DNA from: Calidifontimicrobium sp035325925
GTDB lineage: Bacteria > Pseudomonadota > Gammaproteobacteria > Burkholderiales > Burkholderiaceae_C
Length of the DNA: 64,000 bases
Assembly (NCBI RefSeq): GCF_035325925.1
Contig: NZ_DAOKZA010000005.1
Span: 44,885-108,884 of the forward strand
Direction of reading: 5' to 3'
Positions 40,224 to 52,622 of the stretch are shown piece after piece (the first letter of the stretch is position 1; each line of letters opens with the position of its first letter). The position numbers and the translations under genes are program-made. The notes beneath the pieces are model-generated. The model saw nothing but the letters and a program-made list of their open reading frames with translations, did no database searches and was not told the DNA's origin.

Positions 40224-41792
40224 ATGAAGCTCAAGACCACCCTCGTCGCCGCCGCACTGGCGCTCGCCTTCGGTGCCGCCTCGGCCGCCACGCTGCGCGT
40301 GGCCAACCAGGGCGACGCGATGTCGATGGACCCGCACTCGCTCAACGAGTCGCTGCAGCTCAGCGTCACCGGCAACATCTACGAGCCGCTGGTGGCGCGC
40401 GACAGCAAACTCGCGCTGACGCCGGGGCTGGCCACCGCGTGGCGGCAGACGTCGCCCACCGTCTGGCGCTTCGACCTGCGCCGCAACGTGACGTTCCACG
40501 ACGGCACGCCCTTCGCCGCCGACGACGTCGTCTTCTCGTTCAAGCGCGCCGCCGGCGAGGGCTCGGACATGAAGGGCTACACCTCGTCGATCAAGGAGGT
40601 GCGCAAGGTCGACGACCACACCGTCGAGATCGAGACGGCCTCGCCGTTCCCGATCCTTCCCGACGTGATCTCGCTCGTCTACATCCTCAGCAAGAAGTGG
40701 TGCGAGGACAACAACGCGGCGCTGCCGGTCGACCGCCGCAAGGGCATCGAGAACGCCGCGAGCTTCCGTGCCAACGGCACCGGCCCGTTCCGCCTGCGCG
40801 AGCGCCAGCCCAGCCAGCGCACGGTGCTGCAGCGCAACCCCGGCTACTGGGGCAAGATCGAGGGCAACGTCACCGAGGTCGTCTTCACGCCGATCGGCAA
40901 CGACGCGACGCGCGTGGCCGCACTGCTGTCGGGCGAGATCGACGTGATGGAGCCGGTGCCGCTGCAGGACGTCGCGCGCCTGCAGGCCAGCCCCAACCTG
41001 AAGGTGATGCAGGGCCCCGAGCTGCGCACGATCTTCCTCGGCATGGACCAGCGGCGCGACGAACTGCTGTTCTCCAGCGTCAAGGGCAAGAACCCGTTCA
41101 AGGACCGGCGCGTGCGCCAGGCCTTCTACCAGGCCATCGACATCGAGACCATCAAGTCGCGCGTGATGCGCGGCGCCGCCACGCCGACGGCGCTGATGGT
41201 CGCGCCCGGCATCAAGGGCTTCGTCGCGGAGCAGAACAAGCGCCTGCCGTACGACCCCGAGGCGGCGAAGAAGCTGCTCGCCGAGGCCGGCTACCCGAGC
41301 GGCTTCGAGGTCGGCATGAACTGCCCGAACGACCGCTACGTCAACGACGGCGAGATCTGCCAGGCGGTCGCCGCGAACCTGGCGCGCATCGGTGTCAAGG
41401 TCAACCTGATGGCCGAGAGCAAGACCACGTACTTCCCGAAGATCCTGCGCCGCGACACCAGCTTCTACCTGCTGGGCTGGACGCCGGGCACGTACGACTC
41501 GCACAACCCGCTGTCGTCGCTGATGGCCACGCCCAACGACAAGGGGCAGGGGCAGTTCAACCTGGGCTGGTACAGCAACCCGCGGCTCGACGAGCTGACG
41601 CAGCAGATCCAGAGCGAGACCGACCAGGCCAAGCGCAACGCGATGATCGCCGAGGCGTTCAAGATCCACGCCGACGACGTCGGCCACATCCCGCTGCACC
41701 AGCAGGCGCTGGCGTGGGCGATGAAGAGGAACGTCGACCTGGTGCAGCTGCCCGACAATTTCATGCCGTACCGCTACGTCACGGTCAAGTGA
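40224..41792 (+). CDS. Peptide-type ABC transporter substrate-binding protein (second)
   Basis: Periplasmic family 5 binding protein of 522 residues; signal peptide MKLKTTLVAAALALAFGAASA. Motifs LRRNVTFHDGTPFAADDVVFSFKRA and FRANGTGPFRLRE are family-typical. It is a clear paralogue of the protein at 37410, sharing PGYWGKIEGNVTEVVFTPI, RTIFLGMDQRRDEL, and CPNDRYVNDGEICQAV almost in step. The Shine-Dalgarno is AGGAG before ATG 40224. Unusually it is placed between the two permease genes. Ligand unknown (peptide, opine or other). Confidence 0.93.
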   Translation: MKLKTTLVAAALALAFGAASAATLRVANQGDAMSMDPHSLNESLQLSVTGNIYEPLVARDSKLALTPGLATAWRQTSPTVWRFDLRRNVTFHDGTPFAADDVVFSFKRAAGEGSDMKGYTSSIKEVRKVDDHTVEIETASPFPILPDVISLVYILSKKWCEDNNAALPVDRRKGIENAASFRANGTGPFRLRERQPSQRTVLQRNPGYWGKIEGNVTEVVFTPIGNDATRVAALLSGEIDVMEPVPLQDVARLQASPNLKVMQGPELRTIFLGMDQRRDELLFSSVKGKNPFKDRRVRQAFYQAIDIETIKSRVMRGAATPTALMVAPGIKGFVAEQNKRLPYDPEAAKKLLAEAGYPSGFEVGMNCPNDRYVNDGEICQAVAANLARIGVKVNLMAESKTTYFPKILRRDTSFYLLGWTPGTYDSHNPLSSLMATPNDKGQGQFNLGWYSNPRLDELTQQIQSETDQAKRNAMIAEAFKIHADDVGHIPLHQQALAWAMKRNVDLVQLPDNFMPYRYVTVK

Positions 41793-41853
41793 CCCGGCAC
41801 CCGCCGGCGGTGCGGCCGCCGGCGGGCCCCCACGCGTTTCGCTCCCCCACCCG

Positions 41854-42765
41854 ATGCAAGCCGCCCTGCGCCGGTTCTTCGACGGCGACGTCTGGCACAG
41901 TTTCCGCAGTTCACCGGTGGCGATCGTCGCCGCGGCGATCGCGCTGGTGTGCGCCTTCTGCGCGGTGTTCGCCGACTTCGTCGCGCCGCACAACCCGTTC
42001 GACCTGGCCTCGCTCGAGCTCGCCGACTCGCGGCTGCCGCCGGCGTGGCTCGAGGGCGGCACGAGCAAGTACCTGCTGGGCACCGACGACCAGGGGCGCG
42101 ACATCCTGTCCGCGCTGATGTACGGCGCGCGCATCTCGCTGTTCGTCGGGCTGGCGTCGGTGGCGCTGTCGGTGCTGATCGGCGTCGCGCTGGGGCTGCT
42201 GTCGGGTTTTGCCGGCGGCAAGACCGACGCCTTCATCATGCGCGTGTGCGACGTGATGCTGTCGTTCCCGGCGATCCTGATCGCGCTGCTGATCGACGGC
42301 GTCGGCCGGGCGATGTTCCCCAACGCGCACGAGACGCTGGCCTTCGCGGTGCTGATCCTCGCGATCTCGCTGTCGGGCTGGGTGCAGTACGCGCGCACCG
42401 TGCGCGGCTCGACGCTGGTCGAGCGCCACAAGGAGTACGTGCAGGCGGCGCGCGTGGTCGGCGTCGCGCCGTTTCGCATCATGCGCAAGCACGTGCTGCC
42501 CAACGTGCTCGGACCGGTGCTGGTGCTGGCGACGATCCAGGTCGCGTCGGCGATCATCATCGAGGCCACGCTGTCGTTCCTCGGCGTCGGCGTGCCGCCG
42601 ACGCAGCCGTCGCTGGGCACGCTGATCCGCATCGGCAACGACTTCCTGTTCTCCGGCGAGTGGTGGATCACGATCTTCCCGGGCGTGGTGCTGGTGCTGA
42701 TCGCGCTGTCCGTGAACCTGCTCGGCGACTGGCTGCGCGACGCGCTGAACCCGAGGCTGAGATGA
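41854..42765 (+). CDS. Peptide-type ABC permease, DppC family
   Basis: Inner-membrane permease of 303 residues. The N-terminal helix is followed by LASLELADSRLPPAW and YLLGTDDQGRDILSALMYGARISLFVG, both DppC/OppC hallmarks; the EAA loop is KEYVQAARVVGVAPFRIMRKHVLPNVLGPVL. It ends with the usual short NLLGDWLRDALNPRLR. The repeat element copy C begins exactly at its stop codon. Confidence 0.94.
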   Translation: MQAALRRFFDGDVWHSFRSSPVAIVAAAIALVCAFCAVFADFVAPHNPFDLASLELADSRLPPAWLEGGTSKYLLGTDDQGRDILSALMYGARISLFVGLASVALSVLIGVALGLLSGFAGGKTDAFIMRVCDVMLSFPAILIALLIDGVGRAMFPNAHETLAFAVLILAISLSGWVQYARTVRGSTLVERHKEYVQAARVVGVAPFRIMRKHVLPNVLGPVLVLATIQVASAIIIEATLSFLGVGVPPTQPSLGTLIRIGNDFLFSGEWWITIFPGVVLVLIALSVNLLGDWLRDALNPRLR

Positions 42766-42832
42766 ATCCCCCCCGAAGCGCCTTCGGCGCCTCCCCCCCG
42801 GGGGGGCACCGCCAGCGGACCGGCGAAGCCTC
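42766..42832 (+). repeat. Palindromic repeat after dppC-like gene (copy C)
   Basis: Directly after the stop: ATCCCCCCGAAGCGCC, TTCGGCGCC, a C/G palindrome, then CACCGCCAGCGGACCGGCGA. It matches the minus-strand sequence after livF (copy A) over most of its length, including its place relative to the stop codon. The rest of the 139-base gap holds no recognisable gene. Confidence 0.75.
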
Positions 42833-42904
42833 ACCCGTAGCGGTCGCTCGAAAGCCGGTCGACGACTTGTCGCGGGTGGCGCCGCCGCGCCGCGGACCAC
42901 GGCC

Positions 42905-44886
<1,982 letters not shown>

Positions 44887-44950
44887 GCCGCCGACGTGTC
44901 CGTTTCCCGTGACCGCGAACGCCGCACACCCGTCGTCCGTCGCCGACCCG

Positions 44951-44983
44951 CGCAGTCCGCCGGCGCCGCGCCGGCGGACTGCG
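44951..44983. terminator. 15-bp perfect hairpin between convergent genes
   Basis: Arms CGCAGTCCGCCGGCG (44951-44965) and CGCCGGCGGACTGCG (44969-44983) with a 3-base loop, in the 185-base gap between the DppF-type gene and lysA. No U-tract. Very stable and symmetric, so it would act on both transcripts. Confidence 0.5.
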
Positions 44984-45071
44984 CCGGGCCGTGCGTCGGG
45001 GCAGGCGGTGCCCGCTGCGGGCTCGCGTGGGTGACCTGCCGCCGCGCGCGACGCCCTGCCGCAGCCGGTCC

Positions 45072-46339
<1,268 letters not shown>

Positions 46340-46343
<4 letters not shown>

Positions 46344-46465
46344 CGCGCAGGCGCCGACGCCGCGCCCGAGGGCGCCGGCAGATGCAACGACCCCTTCTGG
46401 CCGCATCCGGCGAGCGCGCCCGCCACCAGCGCCAGCGCCAGCAGCGCCGTCGCGCGCAGGGGCAT
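46340..46465 (-). CDS. lptM: Small lipoprotein LptM (YifL-like)
   Basis: Lipoprotein of 41 residues, too small for simple ORF cut-offs. MPLRATALLALALVAGALAG is the signal peptide and LAGC the lipobox; the mature part starts CGQKGSLHLP, matching the CGQKGPLYLP signature of YifL/LptM, which helps LptD mature in the outer membrane. It directly precedes lysA with a 4-nt overlap, the conserved gene order. An alternative start at 46504 would add 13 residues that do not fit a signal peptide. Confidence 0.88.
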
Positions 46466-46523
46466 CGGCGCGGCCGCTACACTCGGTCGACCTTCTCGTT
46501 GCATGCCGCAAATTCTATCGACC

Positions 46524-46874
46524 ATGGCCGACCGACCCGCCGTCACGCCCCTGACCGACACCGAGTACGACCGCCTCAGCGGTGCGCTGCTGGCCGCGGT
46601 GGAGGCGCGCGCCGACCGCTGGCTGCAGGACGACGTGATCGACATCGACGCCCAGCGCACCGGCGGCCTGCTCGAGCTGGGTTTTCCCGGCGGGCGCAAG
46701 ATCGTCGTCAACACGCAGCCGCCGCTGCACGAGATCTGGCTCGCCGCGCGCCAGGGCTACCACTTCCACCACGTCGCGGGGCGCTGGCTCGAGCGCGGCG
46801 GGCGCGAGTTCTTCGACGTGCTGTCCGAATGCGCCAGCGAGTACGCCGGCCGCGCGCTGCGTTTCGAGCCGTGA
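46524..46874 (+). CDS. cyaY: Frataxin-like iron donor CyaY
   Basis: Protein of 116 residues that binds iron and modulates Fe-S cluster assembly. The acidic first helix (LTDTEYDRLSGALLAAVEARADRW) and second segment (DDVIDIDAQRTGGLLELGF) are frataxin-typical, followed by KIVVNTQPPLHEIWLAAR and GYHFHH. It is divergent from lptM-lysA, a conserved arrangement. Start ATG 46524 preferred; ATG 46503 would add 7 residues. A TACACT box at 46478-46483 may be its -10. Confidence 0.94.
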   Translation: MADRPAVTPLTDTEYDRLSGALLAAVEARADRWLQDDVIDIDAQRTGGLLELGFPGGRKIVVNTQPPLHEIWLAARQGYHFHHVAGRWLERGGREFFDVLSECASEYAGRALRFEP

Positions 46875-46883
46875 GGCGCCCGC

Positions 46884-49256
46884 TCAGCGCCTGAACAGGT
46901 CGAGGATGCCGCGCCGCTCGTCCTCGCTGGGCGCGCGCGGCACCAGGTCCTCCATGCCGATGCTGGTCACCGCGCCGCCGTGCGCGAACTCGGTGTAGAC
47001 CCAGTCGCCGCCGCCGTTGACGACCCCGGCGGGCACCTGCGGCGCGTACACGGGCACGCCCTTGAGCGCCTGCGCCATGTAGTCGATCCAGATCGGCAGC
47101 GCGAGCCCGCCGCCGGTCTCGCGGTCGCCGAGTTTGCGCGGCGTGTCGTGGCCGACCCAGGCGACCGCGACCACGCCCGGGCCCCAGCCGGCGAACCAGG
47201 CATCCATCGAGTCGTTGGTCGTGCCGGTCTTGCCGAACAGGTCGGGACGCTTGAGCGTGCCCTGCGCGCGCGCCGCGGTGCCGCTGCGCGTGACCTCCTG
47301 CAGCAGGCTCGACATGATGAACGCGTTGCGCTCGTCGATGGCGCGCGAGTTCGCGTCCAGCGGCGGCGGCACGGCCTCGAACAGCACGCGCGAGCGTGCA
47401 TCGGTGATGCGCTTGACCAGCGTCGGCGCGACGCGGTGGCCGCCGTTGGCGAACACGGCGTAGGCGCTGGCCATCTGCAGCGGCGTCACCGCGCCGGCGC
47501 CCAGCGCCATCGTCAGGTACGGCGGGTGGCGCTCGGCGTCGAACCCGAAACGCGCGACCCAGCGCTGCGCCGTCTCGGGGCCGATGGTCTGCAGCAGGCG
47601 GATCGACACCATGTTCTTCGACTTGGCCAGCGCGGTGCGCATCGACATCGGGCCCTCGAACTTGCCGTCGTAGTTCTTCGGCTCCCAGGGCTGGCTGCCG
47701 GTGGTCGTGGCGTCGAAGAACAGCGGCGCGTCGTTGATCACCGTCGACGGCGTCACGCCCTGCTCGAGCGCGGCCGAGTAGATGAACGGCTTGAAGCTCG
47801 ACCCCGGCTGGCGCCAGCCCTGCGTGACGCGGTTGAACTTGCTCTTGCGGAAGTCGAAGCCGCCGACCATCGCGCGCACGTGCCCGCTGCGCGGGTCGAG
47901 CGAGACGAACGCGCCCTCGACTTCGGGCATCTGCGTCAGCGTCCACTGGCCCTTGCCGGTCTCGACGGCGCGCACCACGGCGCCGCGGCGGATCTGCTTG
48001 TTCGGTGCCGCGCGGCTCGACAGCCCCGACTCGACCGGCTTCAGCCCGGCGCCGGTGACGGTGATGGTCTCGCCCGATTGCAACGCGGCGACGACGCGCT
48101 TCGGCGACGCCTCGAGCACGACGACCGCGCGCAGCTCGTCGTTGTCGGGGTGCTCGGCCAGCGCCTCGGCGATGCGCAGGTCGATCGCCGCCGGGTCGGC
48201 GGGCAGGTCGACGTAGGCCTCGGGGCCGCGGAAGTGCTGCCGGCGCTCGTAGTTCATCAGCCCTTCGCGCAGCGCCTTGTAGGCCGCGACCTGGTCGCGC
48301 GTGTCCAGCGTGAGCACCACGTTCAGGCCGCGCGCGTAGGCCTCGTCGCCCCACTGGGCGTACACCAGCTGGCGTGCCGTCTCGGCGGCGTGCTCGGCGT
48401 GCACCGACACCTCCGACGGTTGGCGGTAGACCATCGGTTGCGCCTTCGCGGCGGCGAGTTCGGCGTCGTCGATGAAGCCGACCTCGCGCATGCGCTCGAG
48501 GATGTGGCGCTGGCGCGCCAGCGCGCGCTGCGGGTTGGCGATCGGGTTGTACGCCGACGGCGCCTTCGGCAGGCCGGCGAGCATCGCCGCCTCGGCGGTG
48601 TTCAGCTGCGCCAGCGGCTTGCCGAAGTAGGTCTCGGCGGCGGCGGCGAAGCCGTAGGCGCGCTGGCCGAGGAAGATCTGGTTCATGTAGACCTCGAGGA
48701 TCTGGTCCTTGGTCAGCTTGGTCTCGATCTTCAGCGCCAGCAGGATCTCGTAGATCTTGCGCGTGAACGTCTTCTCCGACGACAGGTAGAAGTTGCGCGC
48801 GACCTGCATCGTGATCGTCGAGGCGCCCTGGCTCTTGGCCTCGCCGACGTTGGCCAGCCCGGCGCGCACGATGCCCAGCACGTCGACGCCGTCGTGCTCG
48901 TAGAACCGCGCGTCCTCGATGGCCAGCACCGCGTGGCGCATCACCTGCGGAATCTGCGCGATCGGCACGAAGTGGCGGCGCTCTTCGCCGAACTCGGCCA
49001 GCAGCACCTTGTCGGCCGAGTACACGCGCATCGGCAGCTTCGGCTGGTAGTCGGTCAGGCTGTCGATCGGCGGCAGGTTCGGGTACGCGAATGCCAGCGC
49101 GATGGCCAGCAGCGACAGCCCCGCCAGTGCGGCGGCCAGCGCCAGACCGACGACCCACGCCGCGGACTTCAGCAACCAGGGATAGGGGTTCGATGCGGCC
49201 ACAAGCGGGCCCGCGCGACGCGGGCGATCGACGCCGCCACCGGCGCTGGCCAGCAC
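46884..49256 (-). CDS. mrcA: Penicillin-binding protein 1A, bifunctional
   Basis: Inner-membrane class A PBP of up to 790 residues that polymerises and cross-links peptidoglycan. A membrane anchor (about residues 29-57), then the GT51 glycosyltransferase domain (IEDARFYEHDGVD with the catalytic Glu, GASTITMQVARNFYL, EVYMNQIFLGQRAYGF), an OB-like insert, and the transpeptidase with SSFKPF (active Ser), SKN (AKSKNMVSI) and KTGT (FGKTGTTNDSMDAWFAGW). Start uncertain: GTG 49256 follows a perfect TATAAT (49304-49309) sensibly, while GTG 49202 gives 772 residues. Neither has a Shine-Dalgarno. Divergent from pilM, the conserved neighbourhood. Confidence 0.95.
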   Translation of the reverse strand: MLASAGGGVDRPRRAGPLVAASNPYPWLLKSAAWVVGLALAAALAGLSLLAIALAFAYPNLPPIDSLTDYQPKLPMRVYSADKVLLAEFGEERRHFVPIAQIPQVMRHAVLAIEDARFYEHDGVDVLGIVRAGLANVGEAKSQGASTITMQVARNFYLSSEKTFTRKIYEILLALKIETKLTKDQILEVYMNQIFLGQRAYGFAAAAETYFGKPLAQLNTAEAAMLAGLPKAPSAYNPIANPQRALARQRHILERMREVGFIDDAELAAAKAQPMVYRQPSEVSVHAEHAAETARQLVYAQWGDEAYARGLNVVLTLDTRDQVAAYKALREGLMNYERRQHFRGPEAYVDLPADPAAIDLRIAEALAEHPDNDELRAVVVLEASPKRVVAALQSGETITVTGAGLKPVESGLSSRAAPNKQIRRGAVVRAVETGKGQWTLTQMPEVEGAFVSLDPRSGHVRAMVGGFDFRKSKFNRVTQGWRQPGSSFKPFIYSAALEQGVTPSTVINDAPLFFDATTTGSQPWEPKNYDGKFEGPMSMRTALAKSKNMVSIRLLQTIGPETAQRWVARFGFDAERHPPYLTMALGAGAVTPLQMASAYAVFANGGHRVAPTLVKRITDARSRVLFEAVPPPLDANSRAIDERNAFIMSSLLQEVTRSGTAARAQGTLKRPDLFGKTGTTNDSMDAWFAGWGPGVVAVAWVGHDTPRKLGDRETGGGLALPIWIDYMAQALKGVPVYAPQVPAGVVNGGGDWVYTEFAHGGAVTSIGMEDLVPRAPSEDERRGILDLFRR

Positions 49257-49303
49257 GGTGAGGGCACGGAATCGGCACGGCGAACGCCGAACCTCGGGAC
49301 GCG

Positions 49304-49309
49304 ATTATA
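49304..49309 (-). promoter_or_regulatory. -10 box of the mrcA promoter
   Basis: A perfect TATAAT on the minus strand, predicting a start near 49297, about 40 nt before GTG 49256. No clear -35 partner, so an extended or activator-dependent promoter is possible. Confidence 0.5.
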
Positions 49310-49485
49310 GAAACCGGGTGCAGGAACTGCGCCGGCGTGTGAAGTGTGCCGCGAAGCGAGTTGTGCGCGGCCTGCGGCGATGGTCGATGCTACGCATCAG
49401 GCGGCAGTGAAGGCCTACGGAGCGTCGGTCCGGCGCAACGAGATGCGCGGGGAAGTGCCGGCTTTTCCCTCGGTGCATCAAGGCT

Positions 49486-49514
49486 TTGCTGCTAGCATTG
49501 AACGGACCTATTAA
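49486..49514 (+). promoter_or_regulatory. Sigma-70 promoter of the pil operon
   Basis: -35 TTGCTG (49486-49491), 17-base spacer, -10 TATTAA (49509-49514). The predicted transcript has a leader of about 80 nt before pilM. The 345-base gap between mrcA and pilM otherwise shows no gene. Confidence 0.6.
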
Positions 49515-49601
49515 GAGTCGCCGCGGTCCTTCGGGAACCTCGGCACAACAGGCTCGAGGCCGGTGCCCACCGGCGCCGGCCACGCGTTGGGAGATTCGGT
49601 C

Positions 49602-50681
49602 GTGAGCTTTGTCGATGTGCTGCTCGGGCGCAAGCATCCGCCGATGTTCGGGCTGGACGTCAGCTCGTCGAGCGTCAAGCTGGTCGAACTCGGGCGCGGC
49701 GCCGACGGCGAGTACGTGCTCGAGCGTTTCGCGTTCGAACCGTTCGAGAAGGGCTGGATCGCCGACGGCCAGATCGAGAAGTTCGACGAGGTCGTCGACG
49801 CGGTGCGCCGCGTGGTCGGCAAGAGCGGCACGAAGACGCGCCAGGCGGTGCTCGCGATGCCGCAGTCGGCGGTGATCACGAAGAAGATCATGCTGCCCGC
49901 CGGCCTGCGCGAGGAGGAGCTCGAACTGCAGGTCGAGTCCGAGGCGAACCAGTACATCCCGTTCTCGCTCGACGAGGTCAGCCTCGACTTCTGCGTCATC
50001 GGCCCGAGCCCGACCTCGGTCGGCGACGTCGAGGTGCTGATCGCGGCGTCGCGCAAGGACAAGGTGCAGGACCGCCAGGGCCTGGCCGAGGCCGCGGGCC
50101 TGAAGCCGGTGATCCTCGACATCGAGTCGCACGCGTCGCGCCTGGCGATGGGCCGCCTCGTGCACCAGCTGCCCGGCCACGGCAAGGACGCGCTGGTGGC
50201 GCTGTTCGAGATCGGTGCCGACACCACCAGCCTGAAGGTGCTGCGCGACGAGGAACTGCTGTACGACCGCGACCAGGCCTTCGGCGGTTCGCAGCTCACG
50301 CACCTGATCTCGCGCCAGTACGGCTTCTCGTTCGAGGAGGCCGAGGCGAAGAAGCTCTCCGGCGACCTGCCCGACGACTACGAGCAGGGCGTGCTCGCGC
50401 CGTTCGTCGACACGCTGTCGCAGGAGATCGGCCGCGCGCTGCAGTACTTCTTCACCAGCACGCCGCACCACAAGGTGCACTACATCATGCTCGCCGGCGG
50501 CACGGCGACGCTGCCGGGGCTCAAGGAGCGGGTCACCGACCTCACCGGCTTCGCGTCGCAGGTGGTCAACCCGTTCGACCACATGAAGCTGGGTTCGGCC
50601 GTGCGCGAGTCGCGCGTGCGGCGCGAGGCGCCGTCGTACCTGACCGCCTGCGGTCTGGCGATGCGGAGGTTCGTGCAGTGA
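49602..50681 (+). CDS. pilM: Type IV pilus assembly actin-like protein PilM
   Basis: Cytoplasmic actin-like ATP-binding protein of 359 residues that holds the PilN tail. FGLDVSSSSVKLVEL is the first phosphate motif; DILE-like ILDIESHASRLAM, FEIGADTTSLKVL and MLAGGTATLPGLKERV are the further actin-fold motifs. Start GTG 49602 (MSFVDVLLGRKHPP) has GGGAGA upstream; an in-frame GTG at 49563 is less likely. First of the pilMNOPQ operon. Confidence 0.95.
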   Translation: MSFVDVLLGRKHPPMFGLDVSSSSVKLVELGRGADGEYVLERFAFEPFEKGWIADGQIEKFDEVVDAVRRVVGKSGTKTRQAVLAMPQSAVITKKIMLPAGLREEELELQVESEANQYIPFSLDEVSLDFCVIGPSPTSVGDVEVLIAASRKDKVQDRQGLAEAAGLKPVILDIESHASRLAMGRLVHQLPGHGKDALVALFEIGADTTSLKVLRDEELLYDRDQAFGGSQLTHLISRQYGFSFEEAEAKKLSGDLPDDYEQGVLAPFVDTLSQEIGRALQYFFTSTPHHKVHYIMLAGGTATLPGLKERVTDLTGFASQVVNPFDHMKLGSAVRESRVRREAPSYLTACGLAMRRFVQ

Positions 50682-51322
50682 TCCTGATCAACCTGCTTCC
50701 CCACCGGGAAGAAAAGCGCCGCCGGCGCAAGCAAGCCTTCTTCGCCGGCCTCGGCGCCGCCGCCGTGCTCGGCGTGGTGATCGCCGGCGCGTGGCTGCTC
50801 GCGCTGCAGCACCTGACGGCGCAGCAGCTGGCGCGCAACGCGTTCCTGTCGGCCGAGATCGCCAAGCTCGACGCGCAGATCAAGGACATCGCCAGCCTGC
50901 GCTCGGAGATCGAGGCGCTGAAGGCGCGCCAGCGCGCCGTCGAGGACCTGCAGACCAACCGCAACGTGCCGGTGTACCTGCTCAACGAGCTAGCGCGGCA
51001 GACGCCCGAGGGTGTCTACCTGAAGTCGATCAAGCAGACCGGACAGGTGGTGGCGATCAACGGCATCGCACAGACCAACGAGCGCGTCTCCGAGTTCCTG
51101 CGCAACACGCAGCACAGCTCGCCCTGGCTCGAGCGCCCGGAACTGGTCGAGATCAAGGTGGCGGCACAGACGGCGGCCAGCTCGCGCGATGCCGCGCGCG
51201 ACCAGCGCCGCCTGTACGACTTCGCGATGCGCGTGTCGCTCAAGCCGCTGCAGCCGCCGGCCGATGCAGTGGCACCGGCCCGCGGTGCCGCGCCGTCGCG
51301 CGCGCCTGCCAAGAAGCCCTGA
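50678..51322 (+). CDS. pilN: Type IV pilus inner-membrane protein PilN
   Basis: Bitopic protein of 214 residues. The cytoplasmic N-terminus ILINLLPHREEKRRRRKQ contains the INLLPxRE motif that binds PilM. One helix (about residues 23-43), a periplasmic coiled coil and a ferredoxin-like domain follow. The C-terminal Pro/Ala tail is longer than usual. Start GTG 50678 overlaps the pilM stop (GTGA). Confidence 0.95.
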   Translation: MILINLLPHREEKRRRRKQAFFAGLGAAAVLGVVIAGAWLLALQHLTAQQLARNAFLSAEIAKLDAQIKDIASLRSEIEALKARQRAVEDLQTNRNVPVYLLNELARQTPEGVYLKSIKQTGQVVAINGIAQTNERVSEFLRNTQHSSPWLERPELVEIKVAAQTAASSRDAARDQRRLYDFAMRVSLKPLQPPADAVAPARGAAPSRAPAKKP

Positions 51323-51331
51323 GGACGCACG

Positions 51332-52042
51332 ATGGCCACCAAGGCGAACAAGCCCAGCGTCGACGTCGGACGCGTGCTGCAGGACGCGGCGTCGCAGTTC
51401 CGCGGCCTGAACCTGAACGAGCCCGGCCAGTGGCCGCCGCTGCCCAAGATCGCCGCGTACCTGCTGGTCGCCGTGGCGGTGGTCGTGATCGGCTGGTTCC
51501 TGCTGCTGTCGGACGCCACCGACGAGCTGCAGGCCGCGCGCGACCGCGAGCCGGCGCTCAAGCAGGACTACCGCAGCAAGCTGGCCCAGGCCGTCAACCT
51601 CGAGGAACTGCGCAAGCAGAAGCTGCAGGTCGAGGAGTACGTGACCCAGCTCGAGAAGCAGCTGCCCGGCAAGGCCGAGATGGACGCGCTGCTGTCCGAC
51701 ATCAACCAGGCCGGACTCGGACGCGGCCTGCAGTTCGAGCTGTTCCGCCCCGGCCAGGTGGCCGTGAAGGACTACTACGCCGAGCTGCCGATCGCGATCA
51801 AGGTCAGCGGCCGCTACCACGACATCGGCGCCTTCACCGCCGACGTCGCCAACCTGTCGCGCATCGTCACGCTGCACGACCTGAACGTCGCCGCGCCGAC
51901 CGGCCGCGACGCGCAGACCGGCAGCGGCGCGCTGACGATGGAAGCCACCGCGCGCACCTACCGCTACCTCGACGAGAGCGAGGTGGCCGCGCAGCGCCAG
52001 GCGGCCGCGGCCGCCAAGGCCAAGCCCGGAGCGAGGAAATGA
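51332..52042 (+). CDS. pilO: Type IV pilus inner-membrane protein PilO
   Basis: Bitopic protein of 236 residues that dimerises with PilN. After a cytoplasmic lead (about 40 residues) there is one helix (IAAYLLVAVAVVVIGWFLLL), a coiled coil and the ferredoxin-like fold (LELFRPGQV, LPIAIKVSGRYHDIGAFTADVANLSRIV). Its stop overlaps pilP (ATGA). The last 20 residues are Ala/Lys-rich. Confidence 0.95.
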   Translation: MATKANKPSVDVGRVLQDAASQFRGLNLNEPGQWPPLPKIAAYLLVAVAVVVIGWFLLLSDATDELQAARDREPALKQDYRSKLAQAVNLEELRKQKLQVEEYVTQLEKQLPGKAEMDALLSDINQAGLGRGLQFELFRPGQVAVKDYYAELPIAIKVSGRYHDIGAFTADVANLSRIVTLHDLNVAAPTGRDAQTGSGALTMEATARTYRYLDESEVAAQRQAAAAAKAKPGARK

Positions 52043-52581
52043 CCGCGTCCCTGCAACCGCGCCTGGCGTTGCTCATCGCCGCGGCGGCGCTCGGCGTCGC
52101 CGGCTGTGCCGAACAGAACGGCGACCTCGCGCAGTGGATGGAGCAGCAGAAGCGCGAGGTCAAGCCGAGCGTGCAGCCGCTGTCGCCGCCGAAGACCTTC
52201 GACCCCGAGCCGTACGCCGCGCTCGACCTGGTCGAGCCGTTCAGCAACCAGAAGCTCACGGTCGCGCTTCGGCAGGAGGCGCGCCAGACGAGCTCGGTGC
52301 TGGCGTCCGAGCTGAACCGCCGCAAGGAACCGCTGGAAGACTATCCGCTGGACAGCATGGCGATGGTCGGCAGCGTCAGCAAGCAGGGCCGGCCGCACGC
52401 GCTGCTGCGCGTCGACCGCCTGCTGTACCAGGTGGCGGTGGGCGACCACATCGGGCAGAACTTCGGGCGCATCACCGCGATCACCGAGACCGAGGTGCGG
52501 CTGCGCGAGATCGTGCAGGACGCGGCCGGCGAGTGGATCGAGCGCCCGATGACGCTGCAACTGCAGGAGGGCAAGCGGTGA
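52039..52581 (+). CDS. pilP: Type IV pilus lipoprotein PilP
   Basis: Inner-membrane lipoprotein of 180 residues linking PilNO to the secretin. The lipobox is GVAGC (Cys at about residue 23). The mature part starts with a flexible PilNO-binding segment and ends in the beta-sandwich (LDSMAMVGSVSKQGRPHALLRVD, VAVGDHIGQNFGRI) that touches PilQ N0. Confidence 0.95.
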   Translation: MTASLQPRLALLIAAAALGVAGCAEQNGDLAQWMEQQKREVKPSVQPLSPPKTFDPEPYAALDLVEPFSNQKLTVALRQEARQTSSVLASELNRRKEPLEDYPLDSMAMVGSVSKQGRPHALLRVDRLLYQVAVGDHIGQNFGRITAITETEVRLREIVQDAAGEWIERPMTLQLQEGKR

Positions 52582-52622
52582 AGGCGGCTGCACACAAGGC
52601 AACTGAGATGCGGGAGAAGTGC

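Noticed and set aside
37224..42809. A 1861-residue open frame on the minus strand
   Set aside because: It lies opposite the porin and peptide-transporter genes, is rich in His/Arg/Gln/Asp, shows no domain, and arises from the high-GC codon bias of the plus-strand genes.
49440..49500. A sigma-54 promoter before pilM
   Set aside because: GG and GC elements in this stretch are not at the required 10-base spacing; a good sigma-70 promoter is present instead.
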